Below are positions 25,113 through 34,452 of a DNA stretch of 64,000 nt, one piece after another. Within the stretch, counting starts at the first letter, position 1; each line of letters starts with the position of its first letter. Made by a program: the position numbers and the translations under genes. The notes under the pieces were generated by a model. That model did no database searches, was not told where the DNA came from, and saw nothing but the letters and a program-made list of their open reading frames with translations. Source of the DNA: Thermoplasmata archaeon (GTDB lineage Archaea; Thermoplasmatota; Thermoplasmata; Lutacidiplasmatales; UBA184); NCBI GenBank assembly GCA_021802125.1, contig JAKAAX010000003.1, positions 1-64,000 on the forward strand, given 5' to 3'.

Positions 25113-25853
25113 ATGGTCCGGGTCCCCCCCGTCACCCCCCTCAGGATCAATCTGGGCAGCGGAGCCTCGGGGATCGAGGGATGGGTCAACGTGGACGCCG
25201 ACCCCAAGCTCCGGATGCGCTGGGCGCTCCCGATCCTTCGCCTCCTTCGCAAACTGGGGGCGATGTCCGGGTCGACGCTGGCGATGTACGAGGGCGTCCG
25301 GGCCCCCCCGAACCTGCTGCCCTGGAACTTCGGCAAGCGACGGCTGCCGTTCGACGACGGCTCGGCGGATGCGGTCTTCACCTCGCACACGCTGGAACAC
25401 TTCCCGCGTTGGCAGGCCGAGAGCGTCGTGCGGGAAGCCTACCGAGTTCTCCGCCCCGGGGGGGTCATGCGCGTCACTGTCCCCGACCTGGAGGTGATCT
25501 GCCGCCGGTTCCTGCTCACGAAGGGGGCGTCCCCGGACGCGCTGACGCCGGAGCAGCGGGAGCCCATGAGCGCACGCGACTTCAACATGGTCTTTTACAC
25601 GCGCGACCACGTCCAGAAAGGGTCGCGTCTCGACTCCGTCGATTTCCGCTTGGCGGGGATCGCGCCCCACATGTACATCTTCGACACGAGCGACATGACC
25701 GAGCTCCTGCGAAGCGCGGGTTTCTCCAAGATCGAGAAGCGGTCCTTCCGCGTCGGCCGGTGCCCGGACATCGACCGGCTCGACAACCGGCCCGGTGAGA
25801 CCCTCTATCTCGAGGCCGAGAAGACCCCGGCCGCCGCTCCCGCCGCCAAGTAG
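25113..25853 (+). CDS. SAM-dependent methyltransferase (type 11-like)
   Basis: 246 residues. It starts with RINLGSGASGIEGWVNVDAD, the variant motif I of methyltransferases often found in sugar and glycan clusters. It continues with LPFDDGSADAVFTSHTLEHF (motif with the catalytic-site His) and YRVLRPGGVMRVTVPDLE. The acceptor is unknown. A second methyltransferase (FkbM) lies 5 kb upstream among the surface genes, so envelope or glycan modification is a reasonable guess. The tail is Ala/Pro-rich. Confidence 0.88.
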   Translation: MVRVPPVTPLRINLGSGASGIEGWVNVDADPKLRMRWALPILRLLRKLGAMSGSTLAMYEGVRAPPNLLPWNFGKRRLPFDDGSADAVFTSHTLEHFPRWQAESVVREAYRVLRPGGVMRVTVPDLEVICRRFLLTKGASPDALTPEQREPMSARDFNMVFYTRDHVQKGSRLDSVDFRLAGIAPHMYIFDTSDMTELLRSAGFSKIEKRSFRVGRCPDIDRLDNRPGETLYLEAEKTPAAAPAAK

Positions 25854-26023
25854 CGGCCCGACCGTACGCGGTTCCGCAGACCGCTCGCCTCGTGCTGGGC
25901 CTTCCTCGCGTCCATTCGGGCCCCAGGTGAGGGGGGTGCTGCCGGCAGCATTCAGGGGGAGAAGTGCCACCGAAGCCTGGGGTGACCCGGAACGACGAGG
26001 AAGGCCGGCTCGAGGCCGTGCCG

Positions 26024-29000
26024 CTAGAGGCGCCTCCGGACCGAGAAGCGGGATCTCCCCGAACTCCCGGTCGATGGACGGTTGGCAAGGATCGGATAGC
26101 CCAGCCCCACCCCGAGCCCCGACATCGAGGCCAGGCCGATGGAAAGGGCCGGTCCCGAGGAGGAAGCGAGCGACGAGCCGGAGACTCCCGTGGCGGAGCT
26201 CTGGACCCGGACCGTGAGGCCGTGGGAGGCGACGAAATTCCCATGCGCGTCCGTTACCGAGACCTGGGCAAGGTAGTCCCCGGCGCTCGTGTACGTGTGG
26301 CTGACCTGGGCGCCGATCCCGCTGCTCTGGTCTCCGAAGCTCCAGACGAAGGTGTAGGGCGCCGTGCCTCCCGCCGCCGAAGCGACGAAGGTCACCGAGA
26401 CCGGGGCCTCGCCGAAGCCGACGCTGGCTGTGGCCGAGATGGTCAGCCCCGAGCCAAGGTTGTTGCCGGTGTCGTTCGACGGGGTGATGGTGACCGGCAC
26501 GGGGGAGATGGCGGCGATGTCGCCGTTCGCATCCGTGACCGAGGCGAACAGCTGGTAGCTCCCGGGCACCGTGTAGGTGTGCGAGGTCTGCAGTCCCGTC
26601 GCGACCCCTCCATCGCCGAACACCCACTTCACCGTGTACGGGGACTGCCCTCCGGACGGGGTCGCGACCAGACCCACCGTCAGAGGAGCCGGGCCGGTGA
26701 TCGAGCTCACGGAGATCGAGAGGGTCAGGAGCGTCGTCCGGTTCTCGCCGCTCACCGAAACGAGGATGGGCAAGGCCTGCGCGCTCTGTCCGGAGGAGTC
26801 GCTCACGGACAGGACGGCGGAGTAGCTCCCGGCGCTGCTGTAGGTGTGCGAGGGGTCCTGGAGGGTGCTGGTGGACCCGTCACCGAAGCTCCAGCTGTAG
26901 GTGTAAGGCGCGGTGCCTCCGGAGGCGCTCGCGGTGAAGCTCACGGTGAGGGGAGCGGTCCCCTGGGTGGGGGAGGCGGAGGAAGTGGCCTGGAGGGTGG
27001 GCGGGGGCGGAGGGGGGCTCGCGCAGGTGCTGGCGGCCCCGCTCACGTCAAAGAGGGCGAGCTGACCGGGCCCGCTCGAGGGGTTCTGGTCGACCGCGAG
27101 GAGGTCGAGGGCGGGATCGAAGGCGATCTGGTAGGGGCTGGGGACGGCGTAGGGGAGGGACGCGACCGGAGCGAGGGTGGAGGCGCAGTAGACCTCGCCC
27201 TGGGTGGAGAATCCGGTGGTGGCGAGCAGGTTGAGGGTGGGGTCGACGGCGACCCCGAAGACCTGACCGACGGTGGGCAGGGTGGTGAGGACCTTGAGGG
27301 GGTTCTCCTGGATGACGGTGAGGAGGGAGCCTGAGGAGCCGGAGACGTAGACCAGGTGGTGGGCGGGGTCGAGGGCCTCGGAGGAGTAGGTGAGGTCGGC
27401 GACCGGGAGGTTGGCGACCAGGGTGTCGGTGGAGGTGTTGAGGACGTGGAGGGTGTTGGAGCCGGTGTCGGTGACGAAGGCGAGCTGGGTGGAGGGGTCG
27501 AGGACGATCCAGTAGGGCCAGCTGCCAGCTCCCGTGGAGACGCTGGCGACGACCTGGTCGGTGGCGGGGTTGACGACCGAGACCTCGGAGTTGAAGAAGT
27601 CGGTAACCCAGAGGCGGTTGGTGGAGGGGTCGTAGGCGACGGAGTAGGGAGCGGCCTGGGTGCCGTTGACACCGACCTGGACGTTCTGGAGGAGGTTCCC
27701 GGAGGCGGTGTCAAAGGTGCCGAGGTTGGAGTTGAGGTAGGGGACCCAGAGGTCGTTGGAGGCGGGGTCGAACCAGCTGGCGCGAGCCTCGCCGTTACCG
27801 CCGACGGGGAAGGTGAGGAGGTTGGACCTGGAGGCGAGGTCGACCGAGGCGATGTTGTCGTTAGGGGTGTTGGCAGCACCGATGACGAAAGCGCGGTTGG
27901 TGGTAGGGTCGATCGTGAGGCCCCACGCGTAGCTGACGGTGGAGATGTTGCCCACGCCAGTGACGCTGCCTCCTCCAGAACCGCCCCCCCCGGCCGAGAG
28001 GGAGATGAAAATGGGGGGGGCAGTCGCGCTCCCCCCTGCGGAATCGTCGACCGAGACGACAGCGGAGTAGCTCCCGGCGCTGCTGTAGGTGTGCGAGGGG
28101 TCCTGGAGGGTGCTGGTGGACCCGTCACCGAAGCTCCAGCTGTAGGTGTAAGGCGCGGTGCCTCCGGAGGCGCTCGCGGTGAAGCTCACGGTGAGGGGAG
28201 CGGTCCCCTGGGTGGGGGAGGCGGAGGAAGTGGCCTGGAGGGTGGGCGGGGGCGGAGGGGGGCTCGCGCAGGTGCTGGCGGCCCCGCTCACGTCAAAGAG
28301 GGCGAGCTGACCGGGCCCGCTCGAGGGGTTCTGGTCGACCGCGAGGAGGTCGAGGGCGGGATCGAAGGCGATCTGGTAGGGGCTGGGGACGGCGTAGGGG
28401 AGGGACGCGACCGGAGCGAGGGTGGAGGCGCAGTAGACCTCGCCCTGGGTGGAGAATCCGGTGGTGGCGAGCAGGTTGAGGGTGGGGTCGACGGCGACCC
28501 CGAAGACCTGACCGACGGTGGGCAGGGTGGTGAGGACCTTGAGGGGGTTCTCCTGGATGACGGTGAGGAGGGAGCCTGAGGAGCCGGAGACGTAGACCAG
28601 GTGGTGGGCGGGGTCGAGGGCCTCGGAGGAGTAGGTGAGGTCGGCGACCGGGAGGTTGGCGACCAGGGTGTCGGTGGAGGTGTTGAGGACGTGGAGGGTG
28701 TTGGAGCCGGTGTCGGTGACGAAGGCGAGCTGGGTGGAGGGGTCGAGGACGATCCAGTAGGGCCAGCTGCCAGCTCCCGTGGAGACGCTGGCGACGACCT
28801 GGTCGGTGGCGGGGTTGACGACCGAGACCTCGGAGTTGAAGAAGTCGGTAACCCAGAGGCGGTTGGTGGAGGGGTCGTAGGCGACGGAGTAGGGAGCGGC
28901 CTGGGTGCCGTTGACACCGACCTGGACGTTCTGGAGGAGGTTCCCGGAGGCGGTGTCAAAGGTGCCGAGGTTGGAGTTGAGGTAGGGGACCCAGAGGTCG

Positions 29001-29437
29001 TTGGAGGCGGGGTCGAACCAGCTGGCGCGAGCCTCGCCGTTACCGCCGACGGGGAAGGTGAGGAGGTTGGACCTGGAGGCGAGGTCGACCGAGGCGATGT
29101 TGTCGTTAGGGGTGTTGGCAGCACCGATGACGAAAGCGCGGTTGGTGGTAGGGTCGATCGTGAGACCCCACGCGTAGCTGACGGTGGAGATGTTCCCGAC
29201 CCCGGTCACCGGAGCGGGAGCGGGGGAAGCACCCGCTCGAGACCCCAAGGAAAGGGCCGGTCCTGTCGGCTCTCCCGGGTGGAAGGCAGCAGGAACGCCC
29301 CCGCTCTGAACTGCGGGAAGGGACAGGAGGAGAAGGGCTTCGACCACCAGCGTGATCGCCAGGACCAACACTGCGGCGGTCGAGGCCCAAGTTGAGACCA
29401 CCCTGGTCCGGGGGGATCGGGCGGAAGCGGAGGTCAT
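26024..29437 (-). CDS. Secreted YncE-like beta-propeller/PKD protein with internal tandem duplication
   Basis: 1137 residues. An N-terminal hydrophobic segment (about 18-42) acts as signal or anchor. A propeller of YncE type (GNISTVSYAWGLTIDPTTNR, then repeated VDPTLN and YDPSTN strands) plus one PKD domain (SYSWSFGDGSTST) occupies residues 82-458. It is repeated with the same protein sequence at about 497-873. Two further PKD-type domains fill 875-1090. The end has a weakly hydrophobic stretch (ALSIGLASMSGLGVGLGYPI) before RRRL, perhaps a short anchor. Repeats at DNA level are described separately. Probably an exposed binding or structural protein. Confidence 0.85.
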   Translation of the reverse strand: MTSASARSPRTRVVSTWASTAAVLVLAITLVVEALLLLSLPAVQSGGVPAAFHPGEPTGPALSLGSRAGASPAPAPVTGVGNISTVSYAWGLTIDPTTNRAFVIGAANTPNDNIASVDLASRSNLLTFPVGGNGEARASWFDPASNDLWVPYLNSNLGTFDTASGNLLQNVQVGVNGTQAAPYSVAYDPSTNRLWVTDFFNSEVSVVNPATDQVVASVSTGAGSWPYWIVLDPSTQLAFVTDTGSNTLHVLNTSTDTLVANLPVADLTYSSEALDPAHHLVYVSGSSGSLLTVIQENPLKVLTTLPTVGQVFGVAVDPTLNLLATTGFSTQGEVYCASTLAPVASLPYAVPSPYQIAFDPALDLLAVDQNPSSGPGQLALFDVSGAASTCASPPPPPPTLQATSSASPTQGTAPLTVSFTASASGGTAPYTYSWSFGDGSTSTLQDPSHTYSSAGSYSAVVSVDDSAGGSATAPPIFISLSAGGGGSGGGSVTGVGNISTVSYAWGLTIDPTTNRAFVIGAANTPNDNIASVDLASRSNLLTFPVGGNGEARASWFDPASNDLWVPYLNSNLGTFDTASGNLLQNVQVGVNGTQAAPYSVAYDPSTNRLWVTDFFNSEVSVVNPATDQVVASVSTGAGSWPYWIVLDPSTQLAFVTDTGSNTLHVLNTSTDTLVANLPVADLTYSSEALDPAHHLVYVSGSSGSLLTVIQENPLKVLTTLPTVGQVFGVAVDPTLNLLATTGFSTQGEVYCASTLAPVASLPYAVPSPYQIAFDPALDLLAVDQNPSSGPGQLALFDVSGAASTCASPPPPPPTLQATSSASPTQGTAPLTVSFTASASGGTAPYTYSWSFGDGSTSTLQDPSHTYSSAGSYSAVLSVSDSSGQSAQALPILVSVSGENRTTLLTLSISVSSITGPAPLTVGLVATPSGGQSPYTVKWVFGDGGVATGLQTSHTYTVPGSYQLFASVTDANGDIAAISPVPVTITPSNDTGNNLGSGLTISATASVGFGEAPVSVTFVASAAGGTAPYTFVWSFGDQSSGIGAQVSHTYTSAGDYLAQVSVTDAHGNFVASHGLTVRVQSSATGVSGSSLASSSGPALSIGLASMSGLGVGLGYPILANRPSTGSSGRSRFSVRRRL
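26817..27949. repeat. Tandem duplication, copy at 3' end of the propeller gene
   Basis: 1133 bp matching 28062-29194 at a fixed offset of 1245 bp (415 codons, in frame). By eye I found one difference, G at 27920 against A at 29165. Copies are separated by about 110 bp that differ. No transposase or terminal inverted repeats are seen. Confidence 0.85.
28062..29194. repeat. Tandem duplication, copy at 5' end of the propeller gene
   Basis: Partner of 26817-27949. It encodes the same propeller plus PKD unit. Near-identity including third codon positions means a recent duplication or ongoing gene conversion. Confidence 0.85.
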
Positions 29438-29781
29438 CGACCTAATCTTGGGGGAAACGGGTTCAAAAACCCCTGTCGGAGAACCATGTTGGATTCAACG
29501 AACGAACGGCCCCGGGGGGGTTTCAACGGCCTTTCCGGTGCCAGCCCCGACCACAGGCCCGCGAGAAGCACGGGCGGCTCGCGCAGGGGGGGAGGTTCGC
29601 GTCCCCTCGCATCCCTGCTTGTCCTCTTTCCCCCAAGGAGGGGGGAGTCCAGCCCAAGGCTCTGGTCAGGCCCTTGGCGTCCCTGTCACGAGGGATAGGG
29701 GGCCCCGGCAACTATCGGGGCGCACCTCGAGAGATTTATCATCGTGCTAGGCTGTGTTCCGGTAGGTATAGGTCGGCAAGG
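29438..29781. other. Divergent intergenic region between two surface-protein genes
   Basis: No credible gene. On the minus strand an A/T-rich patch (GTTTTTGAA, about 29462-29472) stands about 30 bp before the propeller gene ATG. On the plus strand ATTTATCA (29734-29741) stands about 45 bp before the ATG at 29782. The middle is G/C-rich with long G runs and shows nothing I can name. Confidence 0.6.
29734..29741 (+). promoter_or_regulatory. TATA box for the membrane receptor gene
   Basis: ATTTATCA, implying a transcript start near 29765 and a leader of about 20 nt. This argues against translation from the in-frame ATG at 29674. Confidence 0.5.
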
Positions 29782-32700
29782 ATGCGGGGACCCGCTGTTC
29801 TTTCCTGCGCTATGATCGCAGGGTTCGTCCTCCTCTTCCTGCTGCAGCTCGTTCTCCCGGGGACCTCCGGGAGCGCCTCGACCGCGCGTCCCCCAGAAAT
29901 GCTCCAGGCCCAGCCTTACGGCCATTCCCGTATCTCCCAGCATCCCGTCGCCCCGCGCGCTTCGGGCTACCCCACCGTGGAGTTCACGGCCGGGACCCCC
30001 TTCGCGGGCGGGGGCTACGGGGTGGCGTTCGACGCCTACCACAGCACGTTCGACGTGGTCGGCCGCTCCGGGCTTCAGGTCGTGAACGAGGGGACCTGGA
30101 CCTCCGGGGGGTCCATCTCTCTCAGCCTTGGGAGCTACACCCGGATCGCGATCGACAGCGGCCGCCAGCTCGGCTTCATCTCGGGCGGTACGGCCGGTGG
30201 GTTGTACATCTTCAACACCACCTCGCTGGCGGTGGTGAAGACCCTGGCGACGTCCTCCACCCCTGAGGGCCTGGCGGTGGATCCCGGTCGCCACCTCTTG
30301 GTCTATCTCAACGGGTCGAGCGTTTCGTTCTTCGATTACCAGACCTTCGCGGCTCCTGTGAATGTAGCCGTCACCGCGAATCTCAGGGTCGCGATCGACC
30401 CCTCCGACCAGTTGGTCGCGACGGGCGGCGGGGGCCTCGTCTCGATCATCAACGAGACCACCCGGAAATGGGTGACGAACGTGTCGGTCGTCGCGTCCAA
30501 TCTGCCGGTGGGCTTCGACAACGTCTCGGGCGAGGTCCTGACCGGAAGCAACCTGAACGACGGGCTCAGCCTGTTCCACATCAAGTCCAGCAACCCGGTG
30601 ACGAACCTCACCTTCCCTCCTCTGACGTCGATCCAGGACCTCTGCATGGTCGGAGGGGGGAGCGACGAGGCGCTGCTCTGGGGTCCGAGCGACCTCATCG
30701 TCTTCGCGATCAACAACCAGTCGGTCCTTCAGACCCTCTCGGGAAGCGCGAGCTTCCCGTACGGCATCGCGGAGGATCCCGCCACGTTCACGGCCGTAGG
30801 TGTGGACCCGGTGACCGCCAGCGACTACCCGTACTACGGAGTGGTGGTCAACGGTGGAAGTGGCCCGCTTCCCCCGACGTCCGCCGTCGCGACCCGCGGC
30901 AACGGGACCTTCACCGTGTCCTGGACGAAGAGCACGACCCCGACCGTGAGCAACTACTCCGTGAACTACGGTCCGAGCGCCTCCTCGCTCACGAGCATCT
31001 TCTCGACCGGAAGCGGCACCTCCTCAAGCGCCACCATCCCGTGGTCGAACGGGGTGGCCGTCTACGCAGAGGTCACGGCATGGGCCGGGGCCCAGCCCTC
31101 GAGCCCTACACGACCCATCGTGTCGACGATCCCCGGCGCGGTGCCCTACCCCGCGCAGTTGCTTGCCGTCCAATCCTCCAACGATTCTCTCAGCGTCTCG
31201 TGGACGGCCCCGGCCTCGGACGAGGGATTCCCGGTCCTCAACTACAGCGTCGGGGTCGGGACGTCCCCCAACTCGCTCACGTGGGGTTGGAGCACGGGAG
31301 GGCCGTCGACCTCGCTCCAGGTGAGCGGGCTCTCGGACGGCGTCCTCGAGTACGTTGCGGTCCGAGCCTGGAACGCCATCGGGGGGAGCCATCCGACGCT
31401 CCCTGCCCAAGGCATCCCGAGCGGAGTGCCCTATCCCGTCCAGGGAGTGACCGTCCAGTCCTACAACGGGACCCTCGCGGTCTCCTGGTCCGCGCCCTCC
31501 TCGACCGACGGCTCCCCCGTGACCAACTTCAGCCTGGGCCTCGGGAGCACCCCCACCTCGCTCTCCTGGACCTATTCGACAGGTTCCGGCACCGTGCGGG
31601 GGTTCGGCTTCACCGGACTCACCGACGGGTCCACGTTCTTCGTCTCGGTCCGGGCCTGGAACCTCAACGGTGGGAGCGCCGCGAGCACACCCGTGGGCTC
31701 CTCTCCGAAGGGGATCCCCTACCCGGTCCAGCACGTGGCCCTCTACTCGATGAACGGGTCGCTGCTGGTCACGTGGAGCGCCCCCGCGTCGAACGATGGG
31801 TCCGCCATCGTGAACTACAGCATCGGGGTCGGACTGACGCCTTCGAACCTCGTCTGGCAGGACCAGACCGGCTCCGGGACGGCGTCCTCCTTGGTCGTCG
31901 GGGGGTTGTTGGACGGCACGACCTACTACGCGTCCGTCCGCGCATGGAACGCGATCGGGGGAGGGAACGCGTCGACCCCGGTCTCCGCCACCCCTTGCGG
32001 CGTGCCCTACCCGGTGGTCTCGGTCCAGGCCACCGCGGCCAACGGCTCGCTCAAGGTGGCGTGGGGCGCTCCGGTGTCCGACGGCGGAGCCTCGATCACC
32101 AACTTCAGCATCGGGGTGGGGACCAGCCCCTCGTCGCTCGTCTGGAACTACTCGACGGCGTCCGGGAGCGCCCGCTCGACGACGATCTGGGACCTCGCCG
32201 ACGGCGTGCAGCTCTACGTCTCGGTCCGCGCCTGGAACTCCGTGGGCGGGGGTTCCCCCTCCGCGACGGTGAGCGCGACCCCTCTCGGGACACCCTACCC
32301 CGTCGAGGGTGTCGTGCTCATTCCCCAGAACGGCTCGCTCGCCCTGGCGTGGAGCGCTCCCGCCTACGACGGGGGCACTCCCGTCCTGAACTACAGCGTG
32401 GAGATCGGCCCCTCCCCGACCTCCCTGGTTCCCTACCTTTCTACCGGCTCGGCCCTCGTGACGAACGCCACGCTCCGCAACCTACCCAACGGGGTCATGG
32501 TCTACGTTGTCGTCCGGGCCTGGAACTCGGTCGGGGTAGGGAGCGCCAGCGGCCCGAGGAGTGCGACGCCGGCCGGTGTCCCCTATCCGGTTCGCGGGGT
32601 CCTTCTTCAGCCGTCCAACGACACCTTATCGGTGAACTGGTCGGCGCCCCTCACGGATGACGGCGCACCGGTGTCGAGCTACTGGGTCCACTACAGCACG

Positions 32701-34380
32701 TCCCCAGGCGGAATAGGACCGACGCTAAGGAGCCCCTCGCCCTGTGCCTGCCTGGTACGGTTGGACCCGCTCCTCGACGGACAAGCCTACTACGTCTCGA
32801 TCGTCGCGCAGAACTCCGCCGGGAACAGCTCCGCCCTTCCCGTGCACGTGGGCATCCCGGTGGGGCTCCCCTATCCGCCGCAGGGGATCTCGGCCATCCT
32901 CGTCTCCTCTTCCACCGCGAACGTCAGCTGGTCGCCTCCGGCCTCCTTCGACGGCAGTTCGCTCACCGGCTACATCCTCGAGTACTCGATCGGAGGCGCG
33001 GGGACCCAGACCATCTCCCTGGGTCCCTCCGTGGTCTTCTACGACCTCTCGGGCCTCTCGGCGGGCACGACGTACTCGTTCCGCGTCCTCGCCGTGAACG
33101 CGGTGGGAACGGGGAACGCCACCGAATGGGTGAGCCTGCGGACCCCGACCGCCGGGCTCTCGCCCGCGCAAGTCCTCACCAGCACGTTCGGCATTCTCCT
33201 GCTCCTTCTGATCACGGTCGCTGCGGTGCTCCTTCTCGCGCTGCTCCTCTCTCGACGCAGACGCCGCGACCACCGCGGCGGGCCGAGGCCAGGGCCGGGA
33301 GAGTTGGGCGGTGGAGCCTCTTCGGCTCCCCTGCTTCTGCCCGGCATCGCCTCCACCGTGAGCTCGGACGACGTGGCCCCCGCCTACGGCAGCTATCCGC
33401 TCGCGCTCCCGGAGCCGGAGTGGTACGAGGGCGAGAGCGAGCCGAGGGAGGCGCCGACGGCCCGGCCCGTCGAGGAGAAGCCTCACGAGTTCTCCCCCTT
33501 CGTGCCCTACGTTCTTACGGTGCGCCCCGAAGGCATCCGCGTCGAGCAGGTCACTCGGGGGGGCGGGCTGACCCCGGTGCGGACGATCCCGTCCGGCGCC
33601 GCCTCCGCCTCCGCCGCCACCCCCGCCGCCACCGTCGAGCCCGACCACCCGCGGGCCGAGGCGGAGGAGGCCGCGTTCCAAGAGCAGGGCGAAACCGGGG
33701 CTGAGGTCCCGGGACCCGCGGGCTCACCAGCCAGCGATCTCGAGGAACCCCCGGTCCCACCTCTCTCGGGCGCGGACGCCTACGCCGTCCTTCGTGGACT
33801 GGCCACGCAACCGCGTTCGCTGGACGCCGTCAAGCAGTCGACCCGGCTCGAGGACGATCTGCTGCTGGTCCTCATGGGTGCTCTCGTTCGTGCGAAGCTC
33901 ATCACCCGCGTTCAAGGCGAAGGCGGCGCGCACGGGACCTTCGCGCTCACGCCGGCTGGAAGGTCGTTGCTGCAACGATCGCTGCCCGGGAGCGCTCCTG
34001 CAACGACCTCCCCCGGCTCGGTCGTTCCGGCCACCGCTCTCCCTGCTCCTTCTCCCTCGGCTCAAGGATCCCGACTGTCGGAGCTCCCCGCGAGCCATGC
34101 GGTCCTGCATCATCTCGGGCTCTTCCACGGCCACAGGGACGAGGCCGTGGTCCCCGCAGAGGTCACCCAGGCCGGGATCGCCCAGGCCCTGGGCACGACG
34201 CCGAACTCGGTGGCCGTGACCCTGAAGCGTCTCGAGGACGGTGGCCTCGTCCGACCGGACCTCCGCCACGTCAAGGGCGCCCGCCGCCGTCTGAAGTCCT
34301 ACTTCCTTACCGAGAAGGGACTCGCCCTCCGCTCCAAGCTCTCGCCGCCCCCTCCGCCGGGTCGGGGCGGGTCCAACTAA
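29782..34380 (+). CDS. Membrane receptor-like protein: propeller, eight FN3 domains, one helix, cytoplasmic winged helices
   Basis: 1532 residues from ATG 29782. A signal segment (residues 6-28, SCAMIAGFVLLFLLQLVLPG) leads to a propeller-like domain (about 70-360) starting GTPFAGGGYGVAFDAYH. About eight FN3 domains follow (365-1120), seven introduced by a PYP linker (VPYPVQGV, IPYPVQHV, VPYPVRGV and similar), each near 95 residues. A membrane helix lies at about 1133-1155 (GILLLLLITVAAVLLLALLL) with RRRRRD on its inner side. The cytoplasmic part has an acidic/Pro linker and two winged-helix modules: about 1329-1403 (YAVLRGLATQPRSLDAVKQS...) and about 1432-1523 (MarR-like, GIAQALGTTPNSVAVTLKRL). 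This is the architecture of a membrane-bound one-component regulator. Confidence 0.85.
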   Translation: MRGPAVLSCAMIAGFVLLFLLQLVLPGTSGSASTARPPEMLQAQPYGHSRISQHPVAPRASGYPTVEFTAGTPFAGGGYGVAFDAYHSTFDVVGRSGLQVVNEGTWTSGGSISLSLGSYTRIAIDSGRQLGFISGGTAGGLYIFNTTSLAVVKTLATSSTPEGLAVDPGRHLLVYLNGSSVSFFDYQTFAAPVNVAVTANLRVAIDPSDQLVATGGGGLVSIINETTRKWVTNVSVVASNLPVGFDNVSGEVLTGSNLNDGLSLFHIKSSNPVTNLTFPPLTSIQDLCMVGGGSDEALLWGPSDLIVFAINNQSVLQTLSGSASFPYGIAEDPATFTAVGVDPVTASDYPYYGVVVNGGSGPLPPTSAVATRGNGTFTVSWTKSTTPTVSNYSVNYGPSASSLTSIFSTGSGTSSSATIPWSNGVAVYAEVTAWAGAQPSSPTRPIVSTIPGAVPYPAQLLAVQSSNDSLSVSWTAPASDEGFPVLNYSVGVGTSPNSLTWGWSTGGPSTSLQVSGLSDGVLEYVAVRAWNAIGGSHPTLPAQGIPSGVPYPVQGVTVQSYNGTLAVSWSAPSSTDGSPVTNFSLGLGSTPTSLSWTYSTGSGTVRGFGFTGLTDGSTFFVSVRAWNLNGGSAASTPVGSSPKGIPYPVQHVALYSMNGSLLVTWSAPASNDGSAIVNYSIGVGLTPSNLVWQDQTGSGTASSLVVGGLLDGTTYYASVRAWNAIGGGNASTPVSATPCGVPYPVVSVQATAANGSLKVAWGAPVSDGGASITNFSIGVGTSPSSLVWNYSTASGSARSTTIWDLADGVQLYVSVRAWNSVGGGSPSATVSATPLGTPYPVEGVVLIPQNGSLALAWSAPAYDGGTPVLNYSVEIGPSPTSLVPYLSTGSALVTNATLRNLPNGVMVYVVVRAWNSVGVGSASGPRSATPAGVPYPVRGVLLQPSNDTLSVNWSAPLTDDGAPVSSYWVHYSTSPGGIGPTLRSPSPCACLVRLDPLLDGQAYYVSIVAQNSAGNSSALPVHVGIPVGLPYPPQGISAILVSSSTANVSWSPPASFDGSSLTGYILEYSIGGAGTQTISLGPSVVFYDLSGLSAGTTYSFRVLAVNAVGTGNATEWVSLRTPTAGLSPAQVLTSTFGILLLLLITVAAVLLLALLLSRRRRRDHRGGPRPGPGELGGGASSAPLLLPGIASTVSSDDVAPAYGSYPLALPEPEWYEGESEPREAPTARPVEEKPHEFSPFVPYVLTVRPEGIRVEQVTRGGGLTPVRTIPSGAASASAATPAATVEPDHPRAEAEEAAFQEQGETGAEVPGPAGSPASDLEEPPVPPLSGADAYAVLRGLATQPRSLDAVKQSTRLEDDLLLVLMGALVRAKLITRVQGEGGAHGTFALTPAGRSLLQRSLPGSAPATTSPGSVVPATALPAPSPSAQGSRLSELPASHAVLHHLGLFHGHRDEAVVPAEVTQAGIAQALGTTPNSVAVTLKRLEDGGLVRPDLRHVKGARRRLKSYFLTEKGLALRSKLSPPPPPGRGGSN

Positions 34381-34452
34381 GCGGGTCAGGTCCGCGACAT
34401 CTCGCGAGCTTCGCGACGGCGCGATCCCGTCGGGGGCGAGCGGGTCGGTCGC

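Noticed and set aside
26817..29194. Repeat as a mobile element or CRISPR-type array
   Set aside because: Only two long in-frame coding copies, no spacers, terminal inverted repeats or transposase.
27356..29395. Long Gly/Val/Glu-rich and Ser/Pro/Thr-rich frames opposite the duplicated propeller gene
   Set aside because: Stop-poor shadows of repetitive high-GC sequence; no ribosome sites or domain motifs.
29455..29480. GGGTTCAAAAACCC resembling a tRNA T-arm
   Set aside because: No acceptor, D or anticodon arm around it; more likely the A/T-rich promoter patch of the minus-strand surface gene.
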